Below the pieces are notes generated by a model that did not search any database, was not told the DNA's origin, and worked only from the letters and a program-made list of their open reading frames with translations. 43,642 nt of DNA, taken from positions 1 to 43,642 of IMG/VR virus record IMGVR_UViG_3300020202_000119; one strand, written 5' to 3'. Positions 1-7,583 of this stretch are shown here, one piece after another. The position numbers were made by a program, and so were the translations under genes. Origin of the DNA: a virus. Numbering within the stretch: position 1 is the first letter of the stretch; every line of letters starts with the position of its first letter.

Positions 1-136
1 GTCTCTGCGCAATTGTAAATAGGGTACGCAATCCGTAGGGATCCGATTTTAACGCACGGACCTTACCATTGATGGTCCTTGCACGTGACCCGGTGCTGAC
101 GGCTATAATCTCACTGTGTAGATATGGTGTGGTCAT
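1..136 (-). CDS. Small protein of unknown function, cut by the left edge
   Basis: An open frame of 45 codons starts at an ATG on the minus strand (position 136) and runs off the window without a stop. The start follows an AGAGGAG ribosome site eight bases upstream. The protein begins MTTPYLHSEIIAV and is polar; I recognise no family. It is the third gene of the leftward set driven from the promoter near 720. If the window is a circle opened here, the frame continues into the right end as Gln-Phe-stop, giving a 47-residue protein. That closure is inference. Confidence 0.55.
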   Translation of the reverse strand, partial: MTTPYLHSEIIAVSTGSRARTINGKVRALKSDPYGLRTLFTIAQR

Positions 137-212
137 TTGATTCGCTCCTCTGCTGCGCGGCTACCCCCACGCAATGGGTGTATCAGTCATCCCCTGATAC
201 TGGGTTGCCAGC

Positions 213-464
213 TCAATCAATAAGATTGCCATGGTCGTCAAACCACTCTGCAACCTCACTGCTCACCTCGACTGACCAATACTCTTGGCTATATGGGATG
301 CCAGTGCTCTCATGGACTGGGCGATGGATCGTAATCAGCCCAGCCTGCTCCATCTGTTCCAACCACTCGCCGCGATGGACCGAGGTAAAGTGGCGACCGC
401 TCTCATCTCTGGTTGCCAGTTTCCCTAATGCGATCTTATCTGCGCTGGTTAATGTTGTCGTCAT
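213..464 (-). CDS. Hypothetical protein, 83 aa
   Basis: The start codon follows a very good ribosome site (AAAGGAGG, eight bases before ATG), which separates this frame from the longer plus-strand frame over the same bases. The protein is acidic and soluble, with no membrane segment. The middle part (around residues 27-50, with EWLEQMEQAGLI) could be a winged-helix-like segment, but I do not recognise a family. It lies between the ribbon-helix-helix gene and the edge-cut small gene on the same strand, probably in one transcript. It may be a regulator or an accessory host-takeover protein; function unknown. Confidence 0.7.
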   Translation of the reverse strand: MTTTLTSADKIALGKLATRDESGRHFTSVHRGEWLEQMEQAGLITIHRPVHESTGIPYSQEYWSVEVSSEVAEWFDDHGNLID

Positions 465-514
465 CTGCTTATCCTCCTTTATACTGTTGTGCCCCGAATT
501 CGCCTAACAAAACC

Positions 515-676
515 CTAACGCGACTCTATTTTAGCTTTTGCTCTACGTCTGGCTTCCAAGGCTTCTTTAAGGAGGAGGACTAGCATATTCGACAAGCTCC
601 TTGACTCTTCCTTAGCCAGCCTCTCAGCCTCCTCTTTTAGCTCCTTGCCAACCCTAAAACCTACGTACTCAGTCAT
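515..676 (-). CDS. Ribbon-helix-helix (CopG/Arc-like) DNA-binding protein, 53 aa
   Basis: The likely start is the ATG at 676, preceded by GAGGAGG at good spacing; an upstream in-frame ATG at 715 has no such site and lies beyond the -10 box. The protein opens with a short strand-like segment (MTEYVGFRV), then two helices, one rich in Lys/Glu and one with SLSNMLVLLLKEAL. This is the usual size and order of a ribbon-helix-helix repressor, which binds DNA as a dimer through the N-terminal strand. The gene is first in the leftward operon, directly behind a strong promoter whose -35 box touches a 16-bp palindrome, so autoregulation is likely (inference). Confidence 0.7.
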   Translation of the reverse strand: MTEYVGFRVGKELKEEAERLAKEESRSLSNMLVLLLKEALEARRRAKAKIESR

Positions 677-705
677 TGCTGCCTCCTCACATGCTTGACA
701 AACAT

Positions 706-734
706 ATATTACCACAGCCCAAAAACGATGTCAA
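706..734 (-). promoter_or_regulatory. Sigma70-type promoter for the leftward small-gene operon
   Basis: Read on the minus strand: TTGACA (729-734), a 17-base spacer, then TAATAT (706-711). This is a perfect -35, a near-perfect -10 and ideal spacing. It fires towards the ribbon-helix-helix gene starting at 676. Confidence 0.8.
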
Positions 735-748
735 TAAAAATTTTTATT
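733..748. promoter_or_regulatory. 16-bp AT palindrome overlapping the -35 box, candidate operator
   Basis: AATAAAAATTTTTATT is a perfect palindrome whose first two bases overlap the -35 element of the leftward promoter. The neighbouring ribbon-helix-helix protein is an obvious candidate ligand. Palindromes of A/T tracts also arise by chance or act as bent DNA, so the operator role is inference. Confidence 0.4.
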
Positions 749-789
749 TGTTTAACGATTAGGTATATATTAGCGTATCGGCAAAATTT

Positions 790-935
790 TCCACTGTAAG
801 CGCTACTGTAATTTTGCAGTACTGCATTTAAGCTGCACTACTGCAACTGCAAGTACTGCAGCTCCCTACGGGAGAGCTGCGGTTTACACCTCGTACTGCA
901 GTACTTGCAAGTAGCAGGTAGTGCTTGTGTTCGTT
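790..935. repeat. Cluster of nested inverted repeats built on ACTGCA/TGCAGT
   Basis: The cluster contains a 12-bp perfect palindrome TGCAGTACTGCA (815-826), a 14-bp inverted repeat (848-861 with 896-909, TGCAAGTACTGCAG), a 10-bp palindrome TACTGCAGTA (894-903) and an internal hairpin GCAGCTC/GAGCTGC (858-864 with 874-880). The internal hairpin shares bases 858-861 with the larger stem, so the two structures exclude each other in single-stranded DNA or RNA. There is no T-run after it, so it is not a simple terminator. Confidence 0.7.
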
Positions 936-947
936 TTTACACCTACA

Positions 948-1061
948 CCATAGGTGCACATTTGTAAGAATTTAGGGTATTTTTAGTATTTTCTTAACAA
1001 AGCGGGACGCTCTGTTATAGCTATGGCTTTCATAGGTAATTCGCGCAAGGTGCACCTATGG
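948..1061. repeat. 12-bp inverted repeat with distant arms (CCATAGGTGCAC)
   Basis: CCATAGGTGCAC at 948-959 is exactly repeated in inverse orientation at 1050-1061, with 90 bases between. A shorter match CATAGGT also occurs at 1031-1037. Two dispersed copies of one site in an intergenic control region suggest a binding protein that could loop the DNA. Confidence 0.55.
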
Positions 1062-1451
1062 AAAATGTTTGCCAGACCCCCACCCCAAATCCAAAAAAAC
1101 CTTTAAACCTACCCCCTCCCCCTAGCTCCCACTTTTATGCACAATGTTAAATAAAATCGATAATGTTAAAGGTAAATTTTTTTATAATATAAAATTCCAG
1201 TACGCACATCGTGCAAACTTAATTCTAGGCGTTTTTATATCAGACCTGAACAATATCGCATATGTGTAAAAATAATTGCTTATAGCGCGAATGTGTTGAA
1301 ATTTCGCATATTTTAAAGTGGCTCGATAACCCTTGGTTGCAGGCTATTAGCTGTTGTGGCAATGTGGCCCGCGTTAGGGTTTTATTAGGTTCGCATTGTG
1401 ACGTATGTGTATAACTTGATAATTTACTTATGGCTGATATATTTTTTAGTT

Positions 1452-1832
1452 ATGGAAGAGATTGATTTTGTTTCAGTAGTTGAGCAGGCTGCCGAGAATG
1501 CGGCCAAGAAGCGGCGTAAGCAATTAATCGACAAGCATATTTGGGATGGCAAGCCAAAAGCATCTGAGCGGGTGATCGTTCAGTTCGTGTTTGATCATAT
1601 GGACGTTGATGTGAAGCCGGAGGATGCACCGTCAGCAGGGGCGTGGGGGCTACTGATGGCGGTGCGCAATGATCCGACCCTGAAGATGGACTTCTACAAG
1701 ACCATCTGGCCGAGGCTACTGCCAAGCCGGTCGCAGATTGAGACTGGGGACAAGTTCACAGATGATGGCAGGGAAACCCTGGAGATTATCGGTAAGGTCG
1801 AGCGGGCGTACCTGAAGGCGACGCAAGGATGA
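1452..1832 (+). CDS. Putative terminase small subunit, 126 aa
   Basis: The small terminase recognises phage DNA and recruits the large subunit for packaging. This assignment rests mainly on position, just upstream of the large terminase, and on size. The protein is charged in its first 40 residues (AKKRRKQLIDK) and ends in a segment with TIWPRLLPSRSQIE followed by an acidic helix, a pattern I associate with small terminase-like phage proteins. I prefer the ATG at 1452; the frame can be opened to a GTG at 1398, but that would add an unlikely hydrophobic leader. Neither start has a strong ribosome site. Confidence 0.55.
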   Translation: MEEIDFVSVVEQAAENAAKKRRKQLIDKHIWDGKPKASERVIVQFVFDHMDVDVKPEDAPSAGAWGLLMAVRNDPTLKMDFYKTIWPRLLPSRSQIETGDKFTDDGRETLEIIGKVERAYLKATQG

Positions 1833-1836
1833 TTTT

Positions 1837-2046
1837 ATGACATTTGGAATGAATGGTTTGGTATGCGATGGGCGAGAGTCTGATTATCCGAAAAAACGGC
1901 GCCATTACTCTGGGGCACGCGAAAAGATTAAAGATAACACGAAGGTGCATTCCGCCGCTCTTAAAAAAGCCAAGCTGGCTGCAATGTCGCTAGATCTTAG
2001 TCTTGAAGAATATTTTAGAATACCACGGCAAAAAAGGCCCGTATGA
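1837..2046 (+). CDS. Small basic hypothetical protein, 69 aa
   Basis: Starts at ATG 1837 behind AAGGA with eight bases of spacing. The protein is lysine/arginine-rich (KKRRHYSGAREKIKDNTK) with a C-terminal helical segment (LSLEEYFRIP). Its end overlaps the start of the large terminase by four bases, so translation is probably coupled. It could be a packaging accessory or a DNA-binding protein; no family recognised. Confidence 0.6.
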   Translation: MTFGMNGLVCDGRESDYPKKRRHYSGAREKIKDNTKVHSAALKKAKLAAMSLDLSLEEYFRIPRQKRPV

Positions 2047-3821
2047 CTGCAACACCGCAACTTGTGGAGCCCCCACAGCTCCCGCCAGTCGATCGCACTA
2101 AATACTCGTATTATCACCTCGTCCCAAAGGAATATCGTGCTAATTTAAAATTCCGTAGAGAGCTGGTCGAGCTTGGTGGCTCGAGTAAGCGGCAGGCCGA
2201 AGAGCTGTGGCTGATGTGCGCACGCGACATGCTTTTCTATGTCAATGCGTTCTGTTGGATCTTTGAACCGCGGCAGGCGAAGGTCATGCCGTTCCTGACA
2301 TATGACTTTCAGGACTACGCTCTCGACGAGATTGATAGCGCGATCGGTCATCACGATTTGGTTGTCAGCAAAAGCCGCGACATGGGCGCCAGCTGGATGT
2401 GTGTTACGGTCTGCGAACATCGGTGGCATTTCAAAGATATGGAAACGTTCCTGCTGGTGTCACGGAAAGAGGACCTGGTCGACAAGACCGACGATCCGAA
2501 ATCCATGTACTGGAAGCTGGACTTTTTACACAAATACCAACCAGCATGGCTGCTGCCGCAGATGGAACGGCAGAAGATGCATCTTAAAAACTGCGACAAT
2601 GGCAGCACGATCGACGGAGAAAGCACATCGGCAGAGACGGCAACAGGCGACCGGCGAGCAGCAGTCATATTCGATGAATTTTCGAAGATGCCAGACAGCC
2701 ATAAGATCGCAGCAAGCTCGCGTGACGTTTCGCGCTGTCGAATATTTAACTTTAGTGCATACGGTACAGGCAACGCTGCGTATGACCTAACGCGCAAGCC
2801 AGAGTTTCGGCAGTTGCGTCTACACTGGTCGCTGCACCCGGAAAAGAATAAGGGACTGTACAAAGATCCAGATAACGGGAAGTATCGGTCGCCATGGTAC
2901 GACGGCGAATGTAAGCGCGCGGTCAATCCGCAAGAGATTGCACAGGAACTTGATATTGACTTTCTGGGCTCGAGCTACCAGTTCTGGGATATACCAAAGC
3001 TTGAGCTTTATGAGCGTCAGTTCTGTCGTCCGCCGTTGCGTATGGGCGATGTTACTTTCGATAAGGAAAAGATGAAGTTCTTGAGGTTCGTCGATACGCC
3101 AAATGGTTCTCTGCAGCTGTGGCGGCAGCTTGATGAGATTGGCAACTTTCAGCGGGGCGACTATGTTTTCGGCGTTGATACGTCATTTGGTACCGGGGCG
3201 AGCAATTCCAGCGTCTCGATAGGTGATCGCAAATCAGGCGAGAAAGTGGCAGAGTACACGAGTCCAAACCTCCCGCCGCATGAATTTGCAGAGAAGATCT
3301 TCATACTCGCACAAATGTTTAAGTCGCAATCGGGAGAAGGGCCATATGTGGTCTGGGAGGACAATGGGCCAGGTGCTATCGTTGGTCGCAGGCTCATAGA
3401 GCTTGGCTACCGCAATATATACTATCGCAAGAAAGAGAAGACGATCACTAGAAAGTCCACTCAGACTCCAGGTTGGGCGAGCAATGACGAAACAAAGTTG
3501 CTATTGCTAACGGAATATAGACAGGCCATGCATCAGAATGATTTTATCAACCATTCGATTGAGGCTGTCAGGGAGTGTAAGCAGTACATTCGGGGTAGCG
3601 GGTCCGAGATCTACCATGCTGAGTCGCAGTCTACTATCGATCCAACAGGCGCACGGGAAAACCATGGTGACAGAGTGATCGCAGATGCACTATGCTGGCT
3701 TGGTATCAAGGAGACACCCGTCGAGGAGAAGGAGCCAGAACCAGAGATTCCCGTCGGTAGTCTCGCATGGAGACGAGAAAGATACCAGAGAGAGAGTTCA
3801 AAGGCTAGGGAGGAGTGGTAA
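2043..3821 (+). CDS. terL: Terminase large subunit (ATPase and nuclease), 592 aa
   Basis: This is the packaging motor that pumps DNA into the prohead and cuts it. The ATPase part shows a Walker A-like SKSRDMGASW (residues 109-118) and Walker B AVIFDEF (207-213) with the catalytic Glu after Asp. The RNase H-like nuclease part has GVDTS (Asp 379), WEDNGPG (around 440) and GDRVIADAL (Asp 543 and 548), the expected spaced acidic residues. The acidic C-terminal tail (about 555-592, EKEPEPEIP) probably contacts the portal. Length is normal for the family. The start overlaps the preceding gene by four bases. Confidence 0.95.
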   Translation: MTATPQLVEPPQLPPVDRTKYSYYHLVPKEYRANLKFRRELVELGGSSKRQAEELWLMCARDMLFYVNAFCWIFEPRQAKVMPFLTYDFQDYALDEIDSAIGHHDLVVSKSRDMGASWMCVTVCEHRWHFKDMETFLLVSRKEDLVDKTDDPKSMYWKLDFLHKYQPAWLLPQMERQKMHLKNCDNGSTIDGESTSAETATGDRRAAVIFDEFSKMPDSHKIAASSRDVSRCRIFNFSAYGTGNAAYDLTRKPEFRQLRLHWSLHPEKNKGLYKDPDNGKYRSPWYDGECKRAVNPQEIAQELDIDFLGSSYQFWDIPKLELYERQFCRPPLRMGDVTFDKEKMKFLRFVDTPNGSLQLWRQLDEIGNFQRGDYVFGVDTSFGTGASNSSVSIGDRKSGEKVAEYTSPNLPPHEFAEKIFILAQMFKSQSGEGPYVVWEDNGPGAIVGRRLIELGYRNIYYRKKEKTITRKSTQTPGWASNDETKLLLLTEYRQAMHQNDFINHSIEAVRECKQYIRGSGSEIYHAESQSTIDPTGARENHGDRVIADALCWLGIKETPVEEKEPEPEIPVGSLAWRRERYQRESSKAREEW

Positions 3822-4147
3822 TGAGCTGTTATCTCGTCAATTTGTTGGATACGAAAACCAATGAGCAGTGTACCGTCCCATTCTTTAGAAAATGGAATAA
3901 GAAAGAAAAGCAGATATTGGAGTCTGGCCCATATAGTTTTGATTACGGAAGAGGGTATCTGTTTATGTTGGGGATGGGTGTTCCAGAGCATATCGCCGAT
4001 AAGAGAACCAAGAAAATAATCTCTGATGACATAAAGCTTGGTCGCCGGGCAAGCAGGGGAAGGTATCGCGTAGAGTCGGTTATTACAGGAAAAGGCAGGG
4101 TTGGATATAGCGAGTCAGAAAATAACATTTGCCAAGATACAAGATAA
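3821..4147 (+). CDS. Hypothetical protein, 108 aa
   Basis: The ATG at 3821 shares its A with the terL stop (TAATG) and follows GGGAGGAG, so it is coupled to terL. The protein is basic, begins MSCYLVNLLDTKTNE, and has no signal peptide or membrane helix. The C-terminal part (GRRASRGRYRVESVIT) may be a small beta domain. No family recognised. It is the last gene before the terminator at 4252, closing the packaging transcript. Confidence 0.65.
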   Translation: MSCYLVNLLDTKTNEQCTVPFFRKWNKKEKQILESGPYSFDYGRGYLFMLGMGVPEHIADKRTKKIISDDIKLGRRASRGRYRVESVITGKGRVGYSESENNICQDTR

Positions 4148-4251
4148 GTGGTAATAGTTCCATCGAGATACTACACATAGTGGCATTTACATTTGAATAG
4201 GTGAACTTTCGCAACCCGGCCAGGTAGCGATAGGTTGAACCAAAAATTAAC

Positions 4252-4294
4252 AGCAGCCATAGCGGGCGCTATACCGTTATGGCTGCTTTTTTTT
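4252..4294 (+). terminator. Rho-independent terminator after the packaging genes
   Basis: AGCAGCCATA (4252-4261) pairs perfectly with TATGGCTGCT (4278-4287), a 10-bp stem, followed directly by a T-run ending at 4294. The stem contains an in-frame ATG (4279) of the portal reading frame, which argues against that ATG as the start. The 130 bases between 4148 and the stem contain no supportable gene and could be the body of a small RNA; I see no clear promoter for one. Confidence 0.85.
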
Positions 4295-4317
4295 GGTTTC
4301 ACTTTCTTGAGGTGGAA

Positions 4318-6090
4318 GTGATCAACCCGGAAGACAGTAAGCATATCTCCCGTCTTCGTCGCGCAATGGAAGCGTCGCGCAAGCAGCTGATACCATTCAG
4401 AAACAATCGCACTGCTTCAATCAGACAGTTTGTTGGCAGACACTATGGTGACAATGGCTCAAACCATCGTGTACCAGTTAACTTAATTGAGTTGGCGGTA
4501 AACACTTATGTTCGCCAGCTTTCAGCAAACAACCCGCGACTGTTGGTTACTACTCCATCGCTTAATGCCAAGGCCAAGGCCGCTAAGTTCGAAATCGCAA
4601 TTAACAATCTTATTCGAGAGATTCGCTTTAATCAGACGATGAAAATGGCTGTAACCAATGCCGTTTTCTCCATAGGTATCATTAAAACAGGGATTACTAC
4701 CATTGGCGAAGTTGAGGTTGATGGCTTCACGCACGACCTCGGACAGCCATTCGCGGATTCTGTCGATCTCGACGACTGGGTGCACGACATGTCTGCCAGA
4801 CGTTGGGACCAGATCGAGTTTTGCGGGAATAAATACCGTCTGCCATACGAAGTAGTCATGGATTCCAAGGCGTACGACAACAAGAAAAATCTGAAGCCAG
4901 ACAAGAGGTCGGATACGCTCGATTGGGAGTATGGCGAAGACAAGGCTGAAGATCTCTCCAAAGACAACAGCTACGACGATGATGAGTACCAAGACCATGT
5001 GGAGCTATGGGATATCTGGCTGCCGATGGAGAATCTGGTACTCACACTCCCATGTTCTGGCGGCCAGCCTATCAGAGTTGTCGAATGGGAAGGACCTGAG
5101 TACGGACCGTTCAATACATTAAGCTTCTCTGAAGTACCAAACAATATCATGCCTCTGCCTCCAGTGGCTATCTGGGTGGATATCCACGAGATGGCCAATG
5201 CAACAATGCGCAAGCTGGCGCGGCAGAATGATCGACAGAAAACAGTGCTTGGAGTACAGCGCGGAAAAGATCCAGATGGCAAGCGGATCGTCGAGGCAAG
5301 CGACGGTGACGCTATTGCGATGGACGATCCAAACTCAGCACGAGAGTATCGTTACGGTGGTATCGATCAGCAGTCACTTGGGTTCCTATTACAGCTCAAC
5401 AATTTGTTCTCGCGCCATGCTGGTAACTTAGACATTCTCGGTGGCCTGTCGCCGCAAGCCAATACTCTGGGGCAAGAGGAACTGATATCCAAGACTGCAT
5501 CCAAACGCATGAACGAGATGCAGGATAGGACGCAGGAGTTTGCGCTCAGAGTGTGTAGTGATCTTGGCTGGCACCTATGGCATGACAAATTCATTACACT
5601 ACCAATGTTCAAGCGCATTCAGAATACGAACATTGATATACCCATGTACTTTTCTCCTGAGGATCGTGAGGCCGATTACTACGAGTACACCATCGATATA
5701 CATCCGTACTCTATGCAGGAGCAATCGCCTTACTCAAAGTTACAAACGATCCAAAATTTCTTTGGTCAGATCTTAGCGCCATTTGCTGGCCAGCTCCAAC
5801 AGGCGGGAATGACGATCAACTGGGAAGGTCTGATACGCACATATGCCAAGTACTCAAACCTGGCAGAGTTAGAAGATATTCTTGAGTTCGCGCAGTTGAT
5901 GCCTCAGATGATGGGAGCCAGTGAACCGCAAGCCGCAGGCAAACCAGCTCATACAAAGCGAACATACGAGCGGGTCAATCGGCCGGGTGTAACCGCAAGC
6001 GCACAGAATGCGATTATGTCTGCCGCACTGATGGGTGGCACGCCAAATCCACGTAACGATCAAGCCGCATACGCAGGAGCACCATCGTAA
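4318..6090 (+). CDS. Portal (head-tail connector) protein, 590 aa
   Basis: The portal forms the dodecameric channel at one capsid vertex through which DNA enters and leaves. Length, position between terminase and scaffold, and the mix of acidic central region (EDKAEDLSKDNSYDDDEYQ split across the clip region) and long C-terminal helices fit a podovirus-type portal. The sequence around residues 300-400 (MRKLARQND, then DILGGLSPQANTLGQEEL) resembles the stem/wing helices of this family. I place the start at GTG 4318, after TTGAGG, because the upstream ATG 4279 lies inside the terminator stem. Confidence 0.8.
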   Translation: MINPEDSKHISRLRRAMEASRKQLIPFRNNRTASIRQFVGRHYGDNGSNHRVPVNLIELAVNTYVRQLSANNPRLLVTTPSLNAKAKAAKFEIAINNLIREIRFNQTMKMAVTNAVFSIGIIKTGITTIGEVEVDGFTHDLGQPFADSVDLDDWVHDMSARRWDQIEFCGNKYRLPYEVVMDSKAYDNKKNLKPDKRSDTLDWEYGEDKAEDLSKDNSYDDDEYQDHVELWDIWLPMENLVLTLPCSGGQPIRVVEWEGPEYGPFNTLSFSEVPNNIMPLPPVAIWVDIHEMANATMRKLARQNDRQKTVLGVQRGKDPDGKRIVEASDGDAIAMDDPNSAREYRYGGIDQQSLGFLLQLNNLFSRHAGNLDILGGLSPQANTLGQEELISKTASKRMNEMQDRTQEFALRVCSDLGWHLWHDKFITLPMFKRIQNTNIDIPMYFSPEDREADYYEYTIDIHPYSMQEQSPYSKLQTIQNFFGQILAPFAGQLQQAGMTINWEGLIRTYAKYSNLAELEDILEFAQLMPQMMGASEPQAAGKPAHTKRTYERVNRPGVTASAQNAIMSAALMGGTPNPRNDQAAYAGAPS

Positions 6091-6218
6091 TGGAAGACAG
6101 TGAATTAGTGAACATCGTACGCGAAAAGATGAACTCTTTTCGCGGCAAGAAAAAACAGTCAAAGAAGAAAAAGAAGCGCTCCTTGTCTGAGTACGTGAGC
6201 AAGAAATCGGGGTATTAA
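6090..6218 (+). CDS. Very small basic protein, 42 aa
   Basis: The ATG shares its A with the portal stop codon (TAATG), a sign of translational coupling, and the frame ends two bases before the next gene. The middle is a dense lysine run (GKKKQSKKKKKRS), followed by a short helix-like tail ending SKKSGY. Such small Lys-rich proteins may bind DNA or line the head interior, but I recognise no family. Confidence 0.6.
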   Translation: MEDSELVNIVREKMNSFRGKKKQSKKKKKRSLSEYVSKKSGY

Positions 6219-6219
6219 A

Positions 6220-6582
6220 GTGCCAACGTATTGTTACACATGTTCTTGTGGTCGCCAGTTTGAGCGCGTAATGCCGGTCAAGCACGCGGCGCGTCCAAAG
6301 CGTTGTCCAATGTGTGGCAACATGGCACCACGCGACATCGTTCGTGACCATGCGTCAACTGCACACGAGCCAGGTAACTGGCCAATGGTATCAGAAGCCG
6401 TTGGTGTCCATCCGTTGGATGCAAAGGCGGCAGAAGAATACGCAGCAAAGATCGGCGTTCCTACCAGATTCACAAAAGACGGTAATGCAATATTCACATC
6501 GGCCAGGCACAGAAAAGAGTACTGCGAACGGCATGGATTCTATGACCGCAATGGCGGTTACGGGGATCCGCAACGCAAATAA
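6220..6582 (+). CDS. FmdB-like zinc ribbon protein, 120 aa
   Basis: The N-terminus (MPTYCYTCSCGRQFE, then CPMCGN at about 29-34) is the FmdB-type zinc ribbon: two Cys pairs about 20 residues apart, with the usual MPTY-like opening. The function of these proteins in phages is unknown; they often lie among head genes. The remaining 80 residues are charged and end with HRKEYCERHGFYDRNG. The start is a GTG with GGGG seven bases before it, two bases after the preceding stop. Confidence 0.75.
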   Translation: MPTYCYTCSCGRQFERVMPVKHAARPKRCPMCGNMAPRDIVRDHASTAHEPGNWPMVSEAVGVHPLDAKAAEEYAAKIGVPTRFTKDGNAIFTSARHRKEYCERHGFYDRNGGYGDPQRK

Positions 6583-6603
6583 AAACCGAATAGGGAGTTA
6601 GAC

Positions 6604-7569
6604 ATGGAACGAGAAATCGAAAATGAAACAGCAACTCAAGAGCCTGAGGTTCAAGGTGACTTCCAGGATATTCCCGAGCCACAAGAGCAAAGCGAATTTC
6701 AGCCAGAGCAAGAGGACAAGGAGCAAGTCGATGAAGATCCGGTCGAAGAAACGCAAGCCTCTACAGAAGAGAAAAAGCCAGAAGAAAAGCAGGACGAGAG
6801 CGACCCGAAGATAGACGCGCTGATCGATCGCGCACACGACCTCGGATTAAGCGACAAAGATATTGGCGAGTTCGATAGTACCGAAGCACTTGAGAAAGCC
6901 CTTACGGTCTACGAACGACGCCTCATGGCTTCGCTGCGCCAACCTGAACCGCCTCCGCCCATACAACAACAAGCGGCTACGCAGCAAGCCAGAGTTCCTG
7001 TGGAGCTACCAGATCTCGATCCAAAAGAGTTTGATGAAGGTCTGGTAAAAGCTTGGGGTAGCATGAAGGAGATGGTCCGTTACCTCAACGACCAGAACCA
7101 GCAACTTGTCAATCATATCCGCGCTGAGCAGGGGCGCGCAGAAGATGCACGGTTTGACGATCACATTGCAAAACTGGGAGATCAATACAAAGAGATTTTC
7201 GGAGCTGGCTCCGTTTCCGAATTAGATCCAAAAAGTACGGAGTTCAAAAACAGAGCAGAAGTCTATCGGGCGATGCATTCGCTTAAGCTGGGTTACCAAC
7301 AGCTTGGCACGAGATTACCGTCTGAGGGCGAACTGTTCAAACGCGCAGTTAACAGTGTCTTTGGCGACAAAATACTGAGCAAAACTGCAGCGACAGAACG
7401 ACAGAAAATAGCTGCGACTCTCAAGAAGCGCAGCAAGCAACACATTGGTCGCGCAACTCATCGTGAAGGTATCGACTCTCGTACTGGAGAGCAACGGGCT
7501 ATCGATGCTGTGCGCGCCAAGCTACGTGATAGAGGACATTCAGTCCAAGCTGAACCTGAAGAATTTTAG
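6604..7569 (+). CDS. Putative scaffolding protein, 321 aa
   Basis: The gene lies directly upstream of the major capsid gene. Its product is highly acidic and Glu/Gln-rich in the first 70 residues, proline/glutamine-rich around 115-130 (EPPPPIQQQ), helical in the middle, and basic at the C-terminus (LKKRSKQHIGRATHREG). That composition and order is typical of scaffolding proteins, whose basic C-terminus contacts the capsid protein during prohead assembly. Starts at ATG 6604 after AGGGAG. No protease domain is visible in it or nearby. Confidence 0.75.
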   Translation: MEREIENETATQEPEVQGDFQDIPEPQEQSEFQPEQEDKEQVDEDPVEETQASTEEKKPEEKQDESDPKIDALIDRAHDLGLSDKDIGEFDSTEALEKALTVYERRLMASLRQPEPPPPIQQQAATQQARVPVELPDLDPKEFDEGLVKAWGSMKEMVRYLNDQNQQLVNHIRAEQGRAEDARFDDHIAKLGDQYKEIFGAGSVSELDPKSTEFKNRAEVYRAMHSLKLGYQQLGTRLPSEGELFKRAVNSVFGDKILSKTAATERQKIAATLKKRSKQHIGRATHREGIDSRTGEQRAIDAVRAKLRDRGHSVQAEPEEF

Positions 7570-7583
7570 GAGATTAAAAATCA

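Larger units (their letters stand above)
749..1451. other. Non-coding control region between divergent operons
   Basis: About 700 bases without a supportable gene. From left to right it holds an ACTGCA-rich set of nested inverted repeats (about 790-935), a 12-bp inverted repeat with 90 bases between its arms (948-959 and 1050-1061), a pyrimidine-rich strand stretch (1075-1135), a direct repeat AATGTTAAA (1143-1151 and 1162-1170) and an AT-rich segment (1140-1310). I could not identify a convincing promoter for the rightward packaging operon. The region could hold an origin, a packaging (pac) site, or late-gene control; no single role is shown. Confidence 0.6.

Noticed and set aside
124-507. 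Plus-strand ORF of 127 aa over the left-end genes
   Set aside because: No ribosome site, irregular Ser/Cys-rich composition, and it lies antisense to two minus-strand genes with excellent ribosome sites and promoter.
2351-2926. 191-aa minus-strand ORF inside terL
   Set aside because: Antisense shadow of a strongly recognised gene; composition is Ser/Arg/Cys-rich without domains.
4279-4317. N-terminal extension of the portal from ATG 4279
   Set aside because: The ATG and the Phe-rich codons are the terminator stem and T-run; a GTG with ribosome site follows.
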